Below, in pieces: positions 1 to 8,382 of a stretch of 64,000 nucleotides of DNA. The translations under genes were made by a program, and so were the position numbers. Within the stretch, counting starts at the first letter, position 1. Each line of letters opens with the position of its first letter. The DNA comes from Bradyrhizobium elkanii USDA 76 (GTDB taxonomy: Bacteria; Pseudomonadota; Alphaproteobacteria; Rhizobiales; Xanthobacteraceae): positions 2,968,001-3,032,000 of the forward strand of contig NZ_CP066356.1 of NCBI RefSeq assembly GCF_023278185.1, given 5' to 3'. Below the pieces are notes generated by a model. That model saw only the letters and a program-made list of their open reading frames with translations, was not told the DNA's origin and did no database searches.

Positions 1-761
1 TGCACGGCACCACGATCCATGGCGCCGAGAAGTTCAAGAACGATGACGGCACGCCGGTCGCCGGAACGCCCGAGCCGATCAGCTATTATCACAAGGACGG
101 CGGCATCGGGCGGGCGATATCAGCGATTCGCGAGCGTAAGGGCGCGCCGCTGAAGGTGGCGGTGATCGGACTCGGTTCGGGGACGCTGACCTGCGCGTCG
201 GCCCCCGGCGAGGACTGGCGCTTCTTCGAGATCGACCAGTCGATGGTCGATACCGCGCGCGATCCGAAATACTTCACCTACATCCAGAACTGCGAGCCGA
301 ACCTCAAGCCCGTGATCGGCGACGCGCGGCTGACCTTCGCCAAGGAGCCGGACGGCGCCTACGATCTCATCATCGTCGACGCCTATTCGTCGGACGCGAT
401 CCCGATCCATCTCGCGACCGAGGAGGCGATGGCGATCTACAAGGAGAAGCTGGCGCCGCAGGGCGCGGTCGTGATGCACGTCTCCAACCGGCATCTCGAA
501 CTCGCCAGCGTCGTGGTCGGCATTGCGGATGCCAACGACATGAAGAGCTGGGTCTACAGCGAGGATTCCGGCCGCGACAACGAGTACATCTTCTCGACCT
601 CGGTCGTCGTCTCCGCGCGCGAGGAGGAGGACGTCGGCAAGCTCGCATCGTCTGATGTCTGGACCGAGACCGAAGCCGATGAGAAGCAGCGGGTCTGGAC
701 AGACGACTATTCGAACGTGCTGGGCGCGGTGTACCGCCGCCTGCGCGACGGCGAGCAATAG
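1..761 (+). CDS. Spermidine synthase-like protein, C-terminal part
   Basis: The gene runs in from the left edge (first full codon at base 3) and ends with TAG at 761. About 252 residues are visible. They resemble the catalytic half of the fused MFS/spermidine-synthase family: a HGTTIHG segment, YYHKDGGIG, then the Rossmann motif VIGLGSGTLT and an acidic FFEIDQSMV strand that would bind the nucleoside of the cosubstrate, followed by GDARLTF and DLIIVDAYSSDAIP. The last motif fits the aminopropyltransferase/methyltransferase fold. Whether the missing N-terminus carries membrane helices cannot be seen. The true substrate is not shown; many such proteins are not proven polyamine synthases. It converges on the TetR gene 46 bases away. 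Confidence 0.8.
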   Translation, partial: HGTTIHGAEKFKNDDGTPVAGTPEPISYYHKDGGIGRAISAIRERKGAPLKVAVIGLGSGTLTCASAPGEDWRFFEIDQSMVDTARDPKYFTYIQNCEPNLKPVIGDARLTFAKEPDGAYDLIIVDAYSSDAIPIHLATEEAMAIYKEKLAPQGAVVMHVSNRHLELASVVVGIADANDMKSWVYSEDSGRDNEYIFSTSVVVSAREEEDVGKLASSDVWTETEADEKQRVWTDDYSNVLGAVYRRLRDGEQ

Positions 762-807
762 GACCTGCAAGCCGAGCCAATCGCGGCGGCTTCCGCGCGA
801 TAATTCT

Positions 808-1395
808 CTAGCGATCGGCCACCAGCAGTCTGGCGAACTGGGGCTTGACGATCGCGGCAAACACTCCGGGATCGTCGAAAGCCCTCGCCGAGAGCATTGC
901 CCCGTGAACCGATGCCATCAGCATCTGGGCCTCCTCGTGCGGCCGCTGGTCCAGCCGGAACAGATGCTGTTCCGCGCCGGCCTGCAGCACCGAGGCGAGC
1001 CATTCCGCAAGGTGGTGGAAGTGGGCGCGGACGCGCGATGCGACCTCGTCCGGCAACATCGGCATCTCGCCGGCAAGCATCGCGCAGACGCAGAACGGCA
1101 GCGAGGCATCGCCGATGCACGCCTGCCAGAAGTTCACGTAAGCCTGCAGTTGGTCGGCCGGGCTTGCGAACTGCTCCTGAAGCGACTTCAGGCCCAGCTC
1201 AGTCTGCTGCCGGTAGCGATCCACCAGCGTCGAAACCAGCTCGGCCTTGGTCGGGAAGTGATGGTGGATGCTGGCCTTCCGGATGCCGATGGCATCCGAG
1301 ATGTCGGCATAGCTAAACCCATTGTAGCCGCCGGCGACGATGAGGGGCTGAGCGACGGCGAGAATTTTTTCAGAAGTCGAGATCATCACGTTCAC
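808..1395 (-). CDS. TetR/AcrR family transcriptional regulator
   Basis: 195-residue protein of normal TetR length. The N-terminal helix-turn-helix (about residues 28-50, containing ADISDAIGIRKASIHHHF) is typical; the rest is the ligand-binding domain. The listed start is a GTG; an in-frame ATG nine bases downstream (base 1386) is equally possible. Both lie next to a TACCTAC-N6-GTAGGTA inverted repeat at 1400-1419, so the protein probably represses itself. It is transcribed away from the DUF308 gene, which carries a similar half-site set in front of it, so it likely controls that gene too. The inducer is unknown. Confidence 0.9.
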   Translation of the reverse strand: MNVMISTSEKILAVAQPLIVAGGYNGFSYADISDAIGIRKASIHHHFPTKAELVSTLVDRYRQQTELGLKSLQEQFASPADQLQAYVNFWQACIGDASLPFCVCAMLAGEMPMLPDEVASRVRAHFHHLAEWLASVLQAGAEQHLFRLDQRPHEEAQMLMASVHGAMLSARAFDDPGVFAAIVKPQFARLLVADR

Positions 1396-1399
1396 GTCA

Positions 1400-1419
1400 T
1401 ACCTACCTTCCAGTAGGTA
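1400..1419. promoter_or_regulatory. Probable TetR operator 1
   Basis: Perfect 7-base inverted repeat TACCTAC / GTAGGTA separated by six bases, immediately upstream of the TetR gene start. The same half-site TACCTAC occurs again at 1494-1500. Assignment as an operator of the adjacent TetR protein is inference from position and symmetry. Confidence 0.7.
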
Positions 1420-1493
1420 AATTCCAGAGGCAAATCAAGACCTTCCTCTCCTCACAGCACGTCGGACGGCCAGGTTGACTCGGATTTGTCATC

Positions 1494-1510
1494 TACCTAC
1501 TAGTAGGAAG
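1494..1510. promoter_or_regulatory. Probable TetR operator 2
   Basis: Contains the perfect 12-base palindrome CCTACTAGTAGG (1496-1507) preceded by TA, so the half-site TACCTAC of operator 1 recurs here but with closer arms. It lies 19 bases upstream of the DUF308 start codon, where bound repressor would block transcription or translation initiation. Confidence 0.65.
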
Positions 1511-1528
1511 ACCAACAGGAGCCTGTCA

Positions 1529-2086
1529 ATGCAAAGCCACCTTTCGACCCAATCCGCCTGGCTGCGATCCTATTATCTCGGGCGCGCCATCTTCTCGGTC
1601 GCCTGGGTCGCCGCCGCCGTTCTGTTCAGCGGCCAAGCCGGCCCTGCCGCGCTTCTGCTCGTGATCTACCCGGCGTGGGACGGCATCGCCAATCTGGCCG
1701 ACGCCCGGGTCAATGGCGGCCTGAAGGCCAATCCGTCCCAGGCTCTGAATGTCGCGGTCAGCGCGATCACGACGCTCGCAGTGATCGCGGCGCTCAACCA
1801 CAGCAGCTATGCCGTCCTGGCCGTGTTCGGGGCTTGGGCGATTCTCGCGGGCGTGCTGCAATTGTCCACCGGCGTCAGGCGCTGGCGTCATTACGGCGCG
1901 CAATGGGCGATGATCCTGAGTGGCGCACAGTCGGCACTCGCCGGCGGCTACATGATCAGCCAGTCCATCGGCACCGTTGCGCCGACCATTCTCGACGTCG
2001 CTCCCTATGCGGGCTTCGGCGCGTTCTATTTCCTGCTTTCCGCAATCTGGCTCGTAGCCGCCGGCTATCGCCACGCGCGCGCTTAG
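1529..2086 (+). CDS. DUF308-like integral membrane protein
   Basis: 185 residues with about six hydrophobic helices and no large soluble part. Residues such as YLGRAIFSVAWV at the N-terminus and the pattern of paired helices match the HdeD/DUF308 small membrane family, which has no established biochemical role beyond acid-stress association in E. coli. The ATG at 1529 is chosen because AGGAG lies eight to nine bases upstream; an earlier in-frame start at 1475 would put the operator palindrome inside the gene. It is divergent from the TetR gene and probably its regulated target. Confidence 0.75.
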   Translation: MQSHLSTQSAWLRSYYLGRAIFSVAWVAAAVLFSGQAGPAALLLVIYPAWDGIANLADARVNGGLKANPSQALNVAVSAITTLAVIAALNHSSYAVLAVFGAWAILAGVLQLSTGVRRWRHYGAQWAMILSGAQSALAGGYMISQSIGTVAPTILDVAPYAGFGAFYFLLSAIWLVAAGYRHARA

Positions 2087-2169
2087 GGTCAAAGCGAGAA
2101 GCCAGGGCTCCGTTCGGAGAGCTGTCCGGCAGCACCGGAGAGCGCGAGCTCGCCTTCCGCGCGACGCGA

Positions 2170-3018
2170 CTATTTGTTCTCTGGCGGCGCTGCACTCGCG
2201 GAGGCGGGCGTCGAGGCGGCGAGCAGCGGCATCGTCGGCGTGCTCTCGCCGGCGTCCTCGTCGAGGAATTGCTCCACGCCGGCCTGGATCGACGACTTCG
2301 CGCTGCCCGGGCCGCGGTCGCTGAGATCGTTGTGCTGGAATTCGGTTCTGACCACCTTGATGCCGAGTCTCGCGCAGGTCTCGTCGTCGGGCACGACGCC
2401 CGGATCGGCCTTGAACACCGGATCTCTGGAGCGGAACGAGAGGATCTTGATCTTGCCGTCGGTGATGAAGGGAACGCGCAGATTGTCCAGCGTGACGACC
2501 TTCTTGACCAGGTCGGGATGCTGCTTGGCGAAGAACATCGAGATGTCGCCGCCGTTGGAATGGCCGATCAACGTCAGCTGGCGATAGTTTGCGTTCGGAT
2601 AGAGCTTCTTGAGCTCGTCGACCGCATACATGATGTTGAAGACGCCGCGATTGTACTGCATGCGGCGGCCGACATATTCCTCGCCGACCTTGGTGACCAT
2701 CGGCGCGTCGGTGTCGAGATCATGCTGAATGCTGATCACGAGGTAGCCGCGCGACGCGAACAAATTGGTAAGGAACGAGTACTCGGTGTTCTTGACGGTG
2801 TTGCCGTGGCTCAGGATCGCGACCGGCAGCTCGATCATCTCGGCCATCGCCTGCATTTGCCGGTCGCGGCGCACCGCGACCTCGACCGTGACGTTGCGGT
2901 CGTCGCGCAGAACGTCGTGGAACGTCAGCGTCGTGTGACGGATGGCCCATCTGTCCGTCGTGAAATAGGCGGCCATCGCCACGATGCACAGGCAAAGGAC
3001 AATGATGCCCCGTTTCAT
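2170..3018 (-). CDS. Alpha/beta hydrolase, membrane-anchored or exported
   Basis: 282 residues. An N-terminal hydrophobic segment (about residues 4-18) acts as signal anchor or signal peptide. The nucleophile elbow GHSNGG is at 152-157 with Ser154 as nucleophile, and a HGN oxyanion-type motif follows strand 3 at about 71-73. The order matches the dienelactone hydrolase/PET-hydrolase-like superfamily, but the substrate cannot be named. The C-terminal 30 residues are Ala/Ser/Pro-rich and probably disordered. No partner gene is adjacent: the upstream 257 bases (3019-3275) contain no gene, and the next gene is co-oriented. Confidence 0.8.
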   Translation of the reverse strand: MKRGIIVLCLCIVAMAAYFTTDRWAIRHTTLTFHDVLRDDRNVTVEVAVRRDRQMQAMAEMIELPVAILSHGNTVKNTEYSFLTNLFASRGYLVISIQHDLDTDAPMVTKVGEEYVGRRMQYNRGVFNIMYAVDELKKLYPNANYRQLTLIGHSNGGDISMFFAKQHPDLVKKVVTLDNLRVPFITDGKIKILSFRSRDPVFKADPGVVPDDETCARLGIKVVRTEFQHNDLSDRGPGSAKSSIQAGVEQFLDEDAGESTPTMPLLAASTPASASAAPPENK

Positions 3019-3275
3019 GTCGACCTCTGATCTTGCCTACGTGACCCGCGCTTCTCGCCCTGATTTCATCGGGCATGCCGCGTGCATCGGCCTCCAGGGG
3101 CCAGGCGGGCGCTTGTGCCGCCGAATATCGGGCTAGTTTTACAATCAGATGACGACGCGACGACGGGCCCCGGCGCACGATGACGCGCGCCGTTTGCGAC
3201 GGTCACAAGCGGGTGAGGGGAGCGTGAACTGACGGCGCGCTGCCTGCGGCGCCGTCATTGGACCACGAGAGCGTC

Positions 3276-4067
3276 TCAGTCCTGATAGGTGTTGCCGTAA
3301 AAGCCGCGCGGCTGATAGGCGGGGCGCGGCTGGTAGTAGCCCTGCGGCGCCGGCGCGTAGCCCTGATTGCCGTAGTACTGCTGCTGCTGGCCATAGGCCT
3401 GCGCGTCGTAGACGCGGCGGCTCGACGGCGGTGCCGGATAGCGGCGATCGGTCGAGCTGCCGTCGGCCGGATAGATGTAGCCGTCGTCGGCGCGGGCCTG
3501 CGCCGGATAGTCGCGCGGCTGCGGCGTCAGCACGACCGGGTCGCCGGCGGCGGCGGTGCCGTACTGCTCGTCTTGCTGCGGCGCGCGGCGGGCGACGGCG
3601 GTACCATTGCGCCCACGCGGATTGCGCGCCAGCGCGACCTGCGACGAACCCGTCAGCGTCACGGTGGTGTTGAGCACGCCTTCCTTCTGGACCAGCGCGT
3701 AGAGCGTGGTTGCGTTGTCGCGCGACAGCCGCACGCAGCCATGCGAGGCCGGCGAGCCGAGGCGGTTCACCGAGTCGGTGCCGTGAATCGCGTGCCCGAT
3801 CTTGGTGAAGAAGATCGAGTGCGGCATCGGCGCGTCGTCGAATTCCTTGGAATAGTGATCCTCTTCCATGCGGAAGGCGCGGAAGCTGCCGTTCGGCGTT
3901 TCGCGCGACGGGATGCCGGTCGAGACCGGCCAGTGATAGCGCGCGACGCCGTCGACCGCGACGGTCATCTGCTGGTTGTCCTTGTCGATGGTGATATCGA
4001 CCTTGGCCTGTGCGGCGCCGGCGGTGAAGAGCATCACGGACGTGAGCGCAATGAGGAACGAACGCAT
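3276..4067 (-). CDS. L,D-transpeptidase (YkuD family), periplasmic
   Basis: 263 residues with a clear signal peptide (cleavage near AQA-K, residue 21/22). The YkuD domain covers about residues 22-150, with HAIHG at 92-96 and the catalytic SHGCVRLS at 108-115 (Cys111). Such enzymes make 3-3 cross-links in peptidoglycan or anchor proteins to it. The remaining 110 residues form a low-complexity Tyr/Gln/Pro/Arg-rich tail that is not part of the catalytic fold and may interact with wall or surface. It is divergent from the small exported protein gene at 4370. Confidence 0.93.
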   Translation of the reverse strand: MRSFLIALTSVMLFTAGAAQAKVDITIDKDNQQMTVAVDGVARYHWPVSTGIPSRETPNGSFRAFRMEEDHYSKEFDDAPMPHSIFFTKIGHAIHGTDSVNRLGSPASHGCVRLSRDNATTLYALVQKEGVLNTTVTLTGSSQVALARNPRGRNGTAVARRAPQQDEQYGTAAAGDPVVLTPQPRDYPAQARADDGYIYPADGSSTDRRYPAPPSSRRVYDAQAYGQQQQYYGNQGYAPAPQGYYQPRPAYQPRGFYGNTYQD

Positions 4068-4369
4068 TTTACCTTTGGCCTCCAGGCCTGCTCGCGAAGC
4101 CGCGGCTCTCCGTCCCCGGCAACAATATGCACGGAATCCGAACTTGGTTCCAGTGGCGGGCCAAGGCCGTGATCATCGCCATGGTTAATCCCGCGCGCGG
4201 CGCAAACAAGGCCGAAGCCGGGCCTGCCCTGTCACGGCGGGCTGACTTTTTCGCGAGCAGGCCGCGACGGCGGCCCAATTGGTCTCCGACACGCAACCAT
4301 TTGGCCGCATGGGCGTTTAACAAATTCCCCGCTTGGCGGCGCGTTCGCTCCGCGCATCAAGGAATCCAG
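4068..4369. other. Divergent intergenic region
   Basis: 302 bases between the L,D-transpeptidase start and the small exported protein start. Both promoters should lie here. I see no convincing -35/-10 pair, operator symmetry or structured RNA; an open frame that crosses it lacks coding bias and is read only as an upstream extension of the next gene. Confidence 0.5.
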
Positions 4370-4699
4370 ATGAACAACACCAAGGTGAAGACCGCGGCCG
4401 TCGTCCCAGCCGGCCTCTCCGCGCGGCTCCTGCTTGCGGCCGCAGCCCTCGCTTTGACGCTGGTCGCAGTCCCCCATGCCGGCCATGCCCAGGGCATCGT
4501 CCGCGGCGCGCATGAGGGCGCCTATGAAGGCAACCGGGTTGCTGGGCCGGTGGGCGGCGTGGTCGGCGGCGCCGTCGGCGCCGGTGTCGGTGGCGCCATG
4601 GGCGCGGTCAAGGGCGTGTTCGGCATCCCGGATCGCGGCTACCGCCGTGGCCACCGCTGCCGCGGCTATTACCGCCACGGCCATTTCCATTGCTATTGA
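4370..4699 (+). CDS. Small exported Gly/His-rich protein
   Basis: 109 residues. After a basic N-terminus there is a hydrophobic stretch (about 18-40) ending AGHAQ, a standard Sec signal peptide. The mature part starts with HEGAYEGN, has a Gly/Val-rich segment like a glycine zipper (GGVVGGAVGAGVGG) and ends in Arg/His/Tyr-rich sequence with two cysteines. Start ATG is supported by AAGGA seven bases upstream. Function unknown; such proteins are common in rhizobia and may sit in the periplasm or outer membrane. Confidence 0.75.
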   Translation: MNNTKVKTAAVVPAGLSARLLLAAAALALTLVAVPHAGHAQGIVRGAHEGAYEGNRVAGPVGGVVGGAVGAGVGGAMGAVKGVFGIPDRGYRRGHRCRGYYRHGHFHCY

Positions 4700-4713
4700 T
4701 CGTTGAAGAACCT

Positions 4714-4832
4714 GTAGCCCGGATGGAGCCAACGGGTCGCGCGAACGCGCGCCCGATGACAGGCTCCGCGAAATCCGGGTTCTGCAGGTTTGGCGATAGG
4801 GTCCCGGATTGCGCTTCGCTCCATCCGGGCCA
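4714..4832. repeat. REP-like palindromic repeat (GTAGCCCGGATGGAGC family)
   Basis: Begins GTAGCCCGGATGGAGC and ends GCTCCATCCGGGCCA, forming long inverted arms around a less conserved middle. Relatives occur at 15763-15850, 15976-16043 and 57098-57186. It fills the gap between convergent genes and may work as a transcription end. Confidence 0.8.
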
Positions 4833-4843
4833 CTGAAGCTTTT

Positions 4844-5601
4844 TCAGTTCTTCAGCCGGTAGCCGGTCCTGAAGATCCACGCCACGATGGCCATGCAGGC
4901 CACCAGGAATCCCACGGTCATGCCGAGGCTCAGCGGCACGCTGACATCGGCGATCTCGTAGAAGCTCCAGCGGAAGCCGGAGATCAGGTAGACCACAGGA
5001 TTGAGCAGCGTGATGGTGCGCCAGCCCGACGGCAGCATGTTCACCGAATAGAAGCTGCCGCCGAGGAAGGTCAGCGGCGTCACCACCAGCATCGGGATCA
5101 TCTGCAGCTTCTCGAAGCCGTCGGCCCAGATGCCGATGATGAAGCCGAACAGGCTGAAGGTGACCGCCGTCAGCACCAGGAATGTCAGCATCCACACCGG
5201 ATGCTGGATATGCAAAGGCACGAAAAGCCCGGCCGTCGCCAGGATGATCAGGCCGAGGATGATCGACTTGGTGGCGGCGGCGCCGACATAGCCGATGACG
5301 ATCTCGAAATAGGAGATCGGCGCCGACAGGATCTCGTAGACCGTGCCAACGAATTTCGGGAAGTAGATGCCGAACGAGGCGTTGGAGATGCTTTGGGTCA
5401 GCACCGACAGCATCACGAGGCCCGGCACGATGAAGGTGCCGTAGCTGACGCCCTCGACCTCGGTGATGCGCGAGCCGATCGCGGCGCCGAACACCACGAA
5501 ATACAGCGAGGTCGACACCACGGGCGAGACGATGCTCTGCAGCAGCGTGCGCCAGGTGCGCGCCATTTCGAACAGATAGATGGCCCGGATTGCGCGATAA
5601 T

Positions 5602-5605
<4 letters not shown>
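4844..5605 (-). CDS. ABC-2 type transporter permease
   Basis: 253 residues with six predicted membrane helices and the ABC2_membrane pattern (for example the [11 protein letters not shown] loop before a late helix). It is the membrane partner of the ATPase gene just upstream, with which it overlaps by four bases. Size and sequence style resemble the YadH/daunorubicin-resistance type of exporter permease. Substrate unknown; drug, lipid or polysaccharide export are all possible. Confidence 0.9.
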
Positions 5606-6525
<920 letters not shown>

Positions 6526-6638
6526 GAAGAGTCGGAAGCGTGAGGGAGGGGGCGCGCGGATTGGGGGCCGGGCGATGGCGGGTCAAGCGCAGATAGGGAC
6601 GCATGATCCGTTCTGCAATCACCCGCCGGGGCAGAAAC

Positions 6639-6929
6639 TTATTCCGCGGCGTGCGCTCTGACGGGCAGTTCGACCAATGCGACCATGTAGGTTTTCAGGT
6701 CGTCGGCGACTTCGGGGTCTGCCTTCAACTCGGTCAATGTCCGGGGGCGGGGCAGTTCCTGTCCATCGTCCCTTAGGCCCTCGGCATAGAGCTTCAGCGC
6801 CTCAGGGGCATTGCGCAAAGCCTCGTCGATATCATCGCCCGCGGACGTGCAGCCGGGCAGGTCCGGAAACCAGACGCCTACGGCGTAGTCCGGTCCGGCG
6901 TCCTCAATGATGGCAACGTAGTGAGCCAA
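6639..6929 (-). CDS. hicB: HicB-family antitoxin
   Basis: 96 residues from the TTG at 6929. The start MAHYVAIIEDAGPDYAVGVWFPDLPGC and the segment AGDDIDEALRNAPEALKLYAE are typical of the HicB RNase-H-like antitoxin fold. I prefer this TTG over one 24 bases upstream because it gives the family's usual MAHY start and has TGAGG as ribosome site at a spacing of six; that TGA is also the stop codon of hicA. The C-terminus (about 60-96) has no clear DNA-binding domain, so autoregulation may use another surface. Confidence 0.85.
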   Translation of the reverse strand: MAHYVAIIEDAGPDYAVGVWFPDLPGCTSAGDDIDEALRNAPEALKLYAEGLRDDGQELPRPRTLTELKADPEVADDLKTYMVALVELPVRAHAAE

Positions 6930-6937
6930 GGTCTGCC

Positions 6938-7132
6938 TCAATCGGGTTTCCAACCCGCTCCCTTATAAATGGCACGCACCAAGCCTTTTCCCAAGTCCTT
7001 CTTGGGGTGCGGAACGACCAGCGTTTCGCCCGACCGGGGATTCTTGAAGACGTGGTGAGAACCGGCAACCCGGACAAGGCTCCATCCCTCTCGCTTCAGG
7101 CGCCGAATGATATCGCGGCTGTTGGTCAACAT
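6938..7132 (-). CDS. hicA: HicA-family mRNA interferase toxin
   Basis: 64 residues from the ATG at 7132 (an in-frame TTG at 7150 is less likely). The sequence MLTNSRDIIRRLKREGW, GSHHVFKNP (residues 24-32) and VVPHPKKDLGKGLVRAI is the small dsRBD-like HicA fold. His26/27 in the SHH motif is the catalytic region in this family. It lies directly before hicB, separated by eight bases. Together they form a type II toxin-antitoxin pair. Confidence 0.9.
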   Translation of the reverse strand: MLTNSRDIIRRLKREGWSLVRVAGSHHVFKNPRSGETLVVPHPKKDLGKGLVRAIYKGAGWKPD

Positions 7133-7203
7133 GGCAATTCCGAGAACCAAGCAATCCGGACATGATGGTCCGAATCATACCGCGTTAAGTGAGCGGGATC
7201 CGG

Positions 7204-7896
7204 CTAGTGCTTCTTCGCCGATTTCGCCGGCTTCTTGGCGGCGGCCGCCGGGGCGGGGTGCGCGGGCGGCTCGGCGTCGGCGAGCTTCGCGACCAGCATG
7301 ATCTGCACCTGGCTGTTGACCGGCGCGTTGGGACGGGCGGGGTCGAGCAACTGCTCTTCGCCGAGCCCGATCGACTGCAGGCGTTTCGGCGCGATCTTGT
7401 AGGTGTTGACCAGGATGTCGCGGATCGCGTCGGCGCGCCGCTGGCTCAGCAGCACGTTGTTGTCGCGCCGTCCGCCCGATTCGATGTGGCCGACGATCAG
7501 GAAAGTGTAGGGCAGCAGCGCGGAATGCGTCAGCGCGTCGGCGATCCGTCCGACGGTCGCATAGGACTCCGGCATCACGATCGGCGTGTCGACGTCGAAC
7601 CTGACATCGACATTGAACGCCGGCAGTTTGGTCAGGTCGGGGGCGATCGGCGGCCGGCTCGAGGGCGGTGGCTCGTTCCTCGATCGCGACTTCGATCGTT
7701 CCAGCGTCTGCAGGCGCAACGCCGGGACATCGATCGCGGCGTCGGTCTCGAAATGATTGAGCTTGGCGATGATGTCGTCGCGCGTGACGGCGGTCTGCGC
7801 CTGCATCGGCGAGAGCGGCATCGCCAGCACGAGCAGCGCGCCGAGCAAACCCGACAGACTGATCTCGCGCGTGCCTCGTGCCGACAGCCGCATCAT
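7204..7896 (-). CDS. OmpA-like domain protein
   Basis: 230 residues. A signal peptide (about 1-33, ending MQAQ) is followed by a short linker rich in Arg/Ser/Pro and an OmpA C-terminal-like domain (about 95-205): FDVDTPIVMPESYATVGRIADAL, GHIESGGRRDNNVLLSQRRADAIRDIL and SIGLGEEQLLDP correspond to the peptidoglycan-binding fold. Typical domains have GHTD where this has GHIES. The tail is Ala/Lys-rich. It starts four bases inside the end of the cysteine-rich gene (ATGA overlap), so the two are co-translated. Confidence 0.82.
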   Translation of the reverse strand: MMRLSARGTREISLSGLLGALLVLAMPLSPMQAQTAVTRDDIIAKLNHFETDAAIDVPALRLQTLERSKSRSRNEPPPSSRPPIAPDLTKLPAFNVDVRFDVDTPIVMPESYATVGRIADALTHSALLPYTFLIVGHIESGGRRDNNVLLSQRRADAIRDILVNTYKIAPKRLQSIGLGEEQLLDPARPNAPVNSQVQIMLVAKLADAEPPAHPAPAAAAKKPAKSAKKH

Positions 7897-8306
7897 TGAT
7901 ACCCCGCGTCATTGATCGCCTGGGTGCAGTTGCGGCTGAGGCCCTTGGCGCTGACGAGGCAGGGCACCGACTTGCTGGTCTCCTTGGTCGAGCCGCCGCA
8001 GACCTTGACGATCTCGCGGGTGCAGGCATTCGCAACGGTGACGCGCGCCGCGATCCGCTTCTGGATCGCATCGAGGGTAGAGAAGTAGCTCTCCTTGCAC
8101 TGCGGCGATATCACGTCGCGGTTGCGCGACAGGCATTCCTTGAGGCGGTTGGAGTCGAGATTGACGCCGCGGCAGTTGGCGGTGATGTCGGCGCCGCAGG
8201 CCTTGGCCAGTTGCGCTGCAGAATCGCCAAAGCTCATCGTCTCCGCGACCGCCAGCGACGGCGCGGTGAGCGCGATGACAAAAAAGAAAAACCTCCCCCG
8301 GACCAT
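7893..8306 (-). CDS. Exported cysteine-rich protein
   Basis: 137 residues with a signal peptide (about 1-21, ALTAPSLAVA-E). The mature part has eight cysteines in a spaced pattern (CGADITANCRGVN, ECLSRN, QCKESY, ACTREIVKVCGG, PCLV, NCTQ). Pairs separated by about 7-20 residues resemble the cysteine-rich GLG1-type repeat. Disulfide formation in the periplasm is likely. The overlap with the OmpA-like gene suggests the products work together at the envelope. Function unknown. Confidence 0.75.
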   Translation of the reverse strand: MVRGRFFFFVIALTAPSLAVAETMSFGDSAAQLAKACGADITANCRGVNLDSNRLKECLSRNRDVISPQCKESYFSTLDAIQKRIAARVTVANACTREIVKVCGGSTKETSKSVPCLVSAKGLSRNCTQAINDAGYQ

Positions 8307-8382
8307 GGGGCCATCTCAACCCGTGAATTCAACCGGGGTCAAGGGCTACCAACAGAGAAGACCGCCAAAGAAGGTCGCTGTG

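Noticed and set aside
3019..3275. Possible small gene between the hydrolase and the L,D-transpeptidase
   Set aside because: Open frames here lack coding bias and ribosome sites; I see nothing supportable in this 257-base gap.
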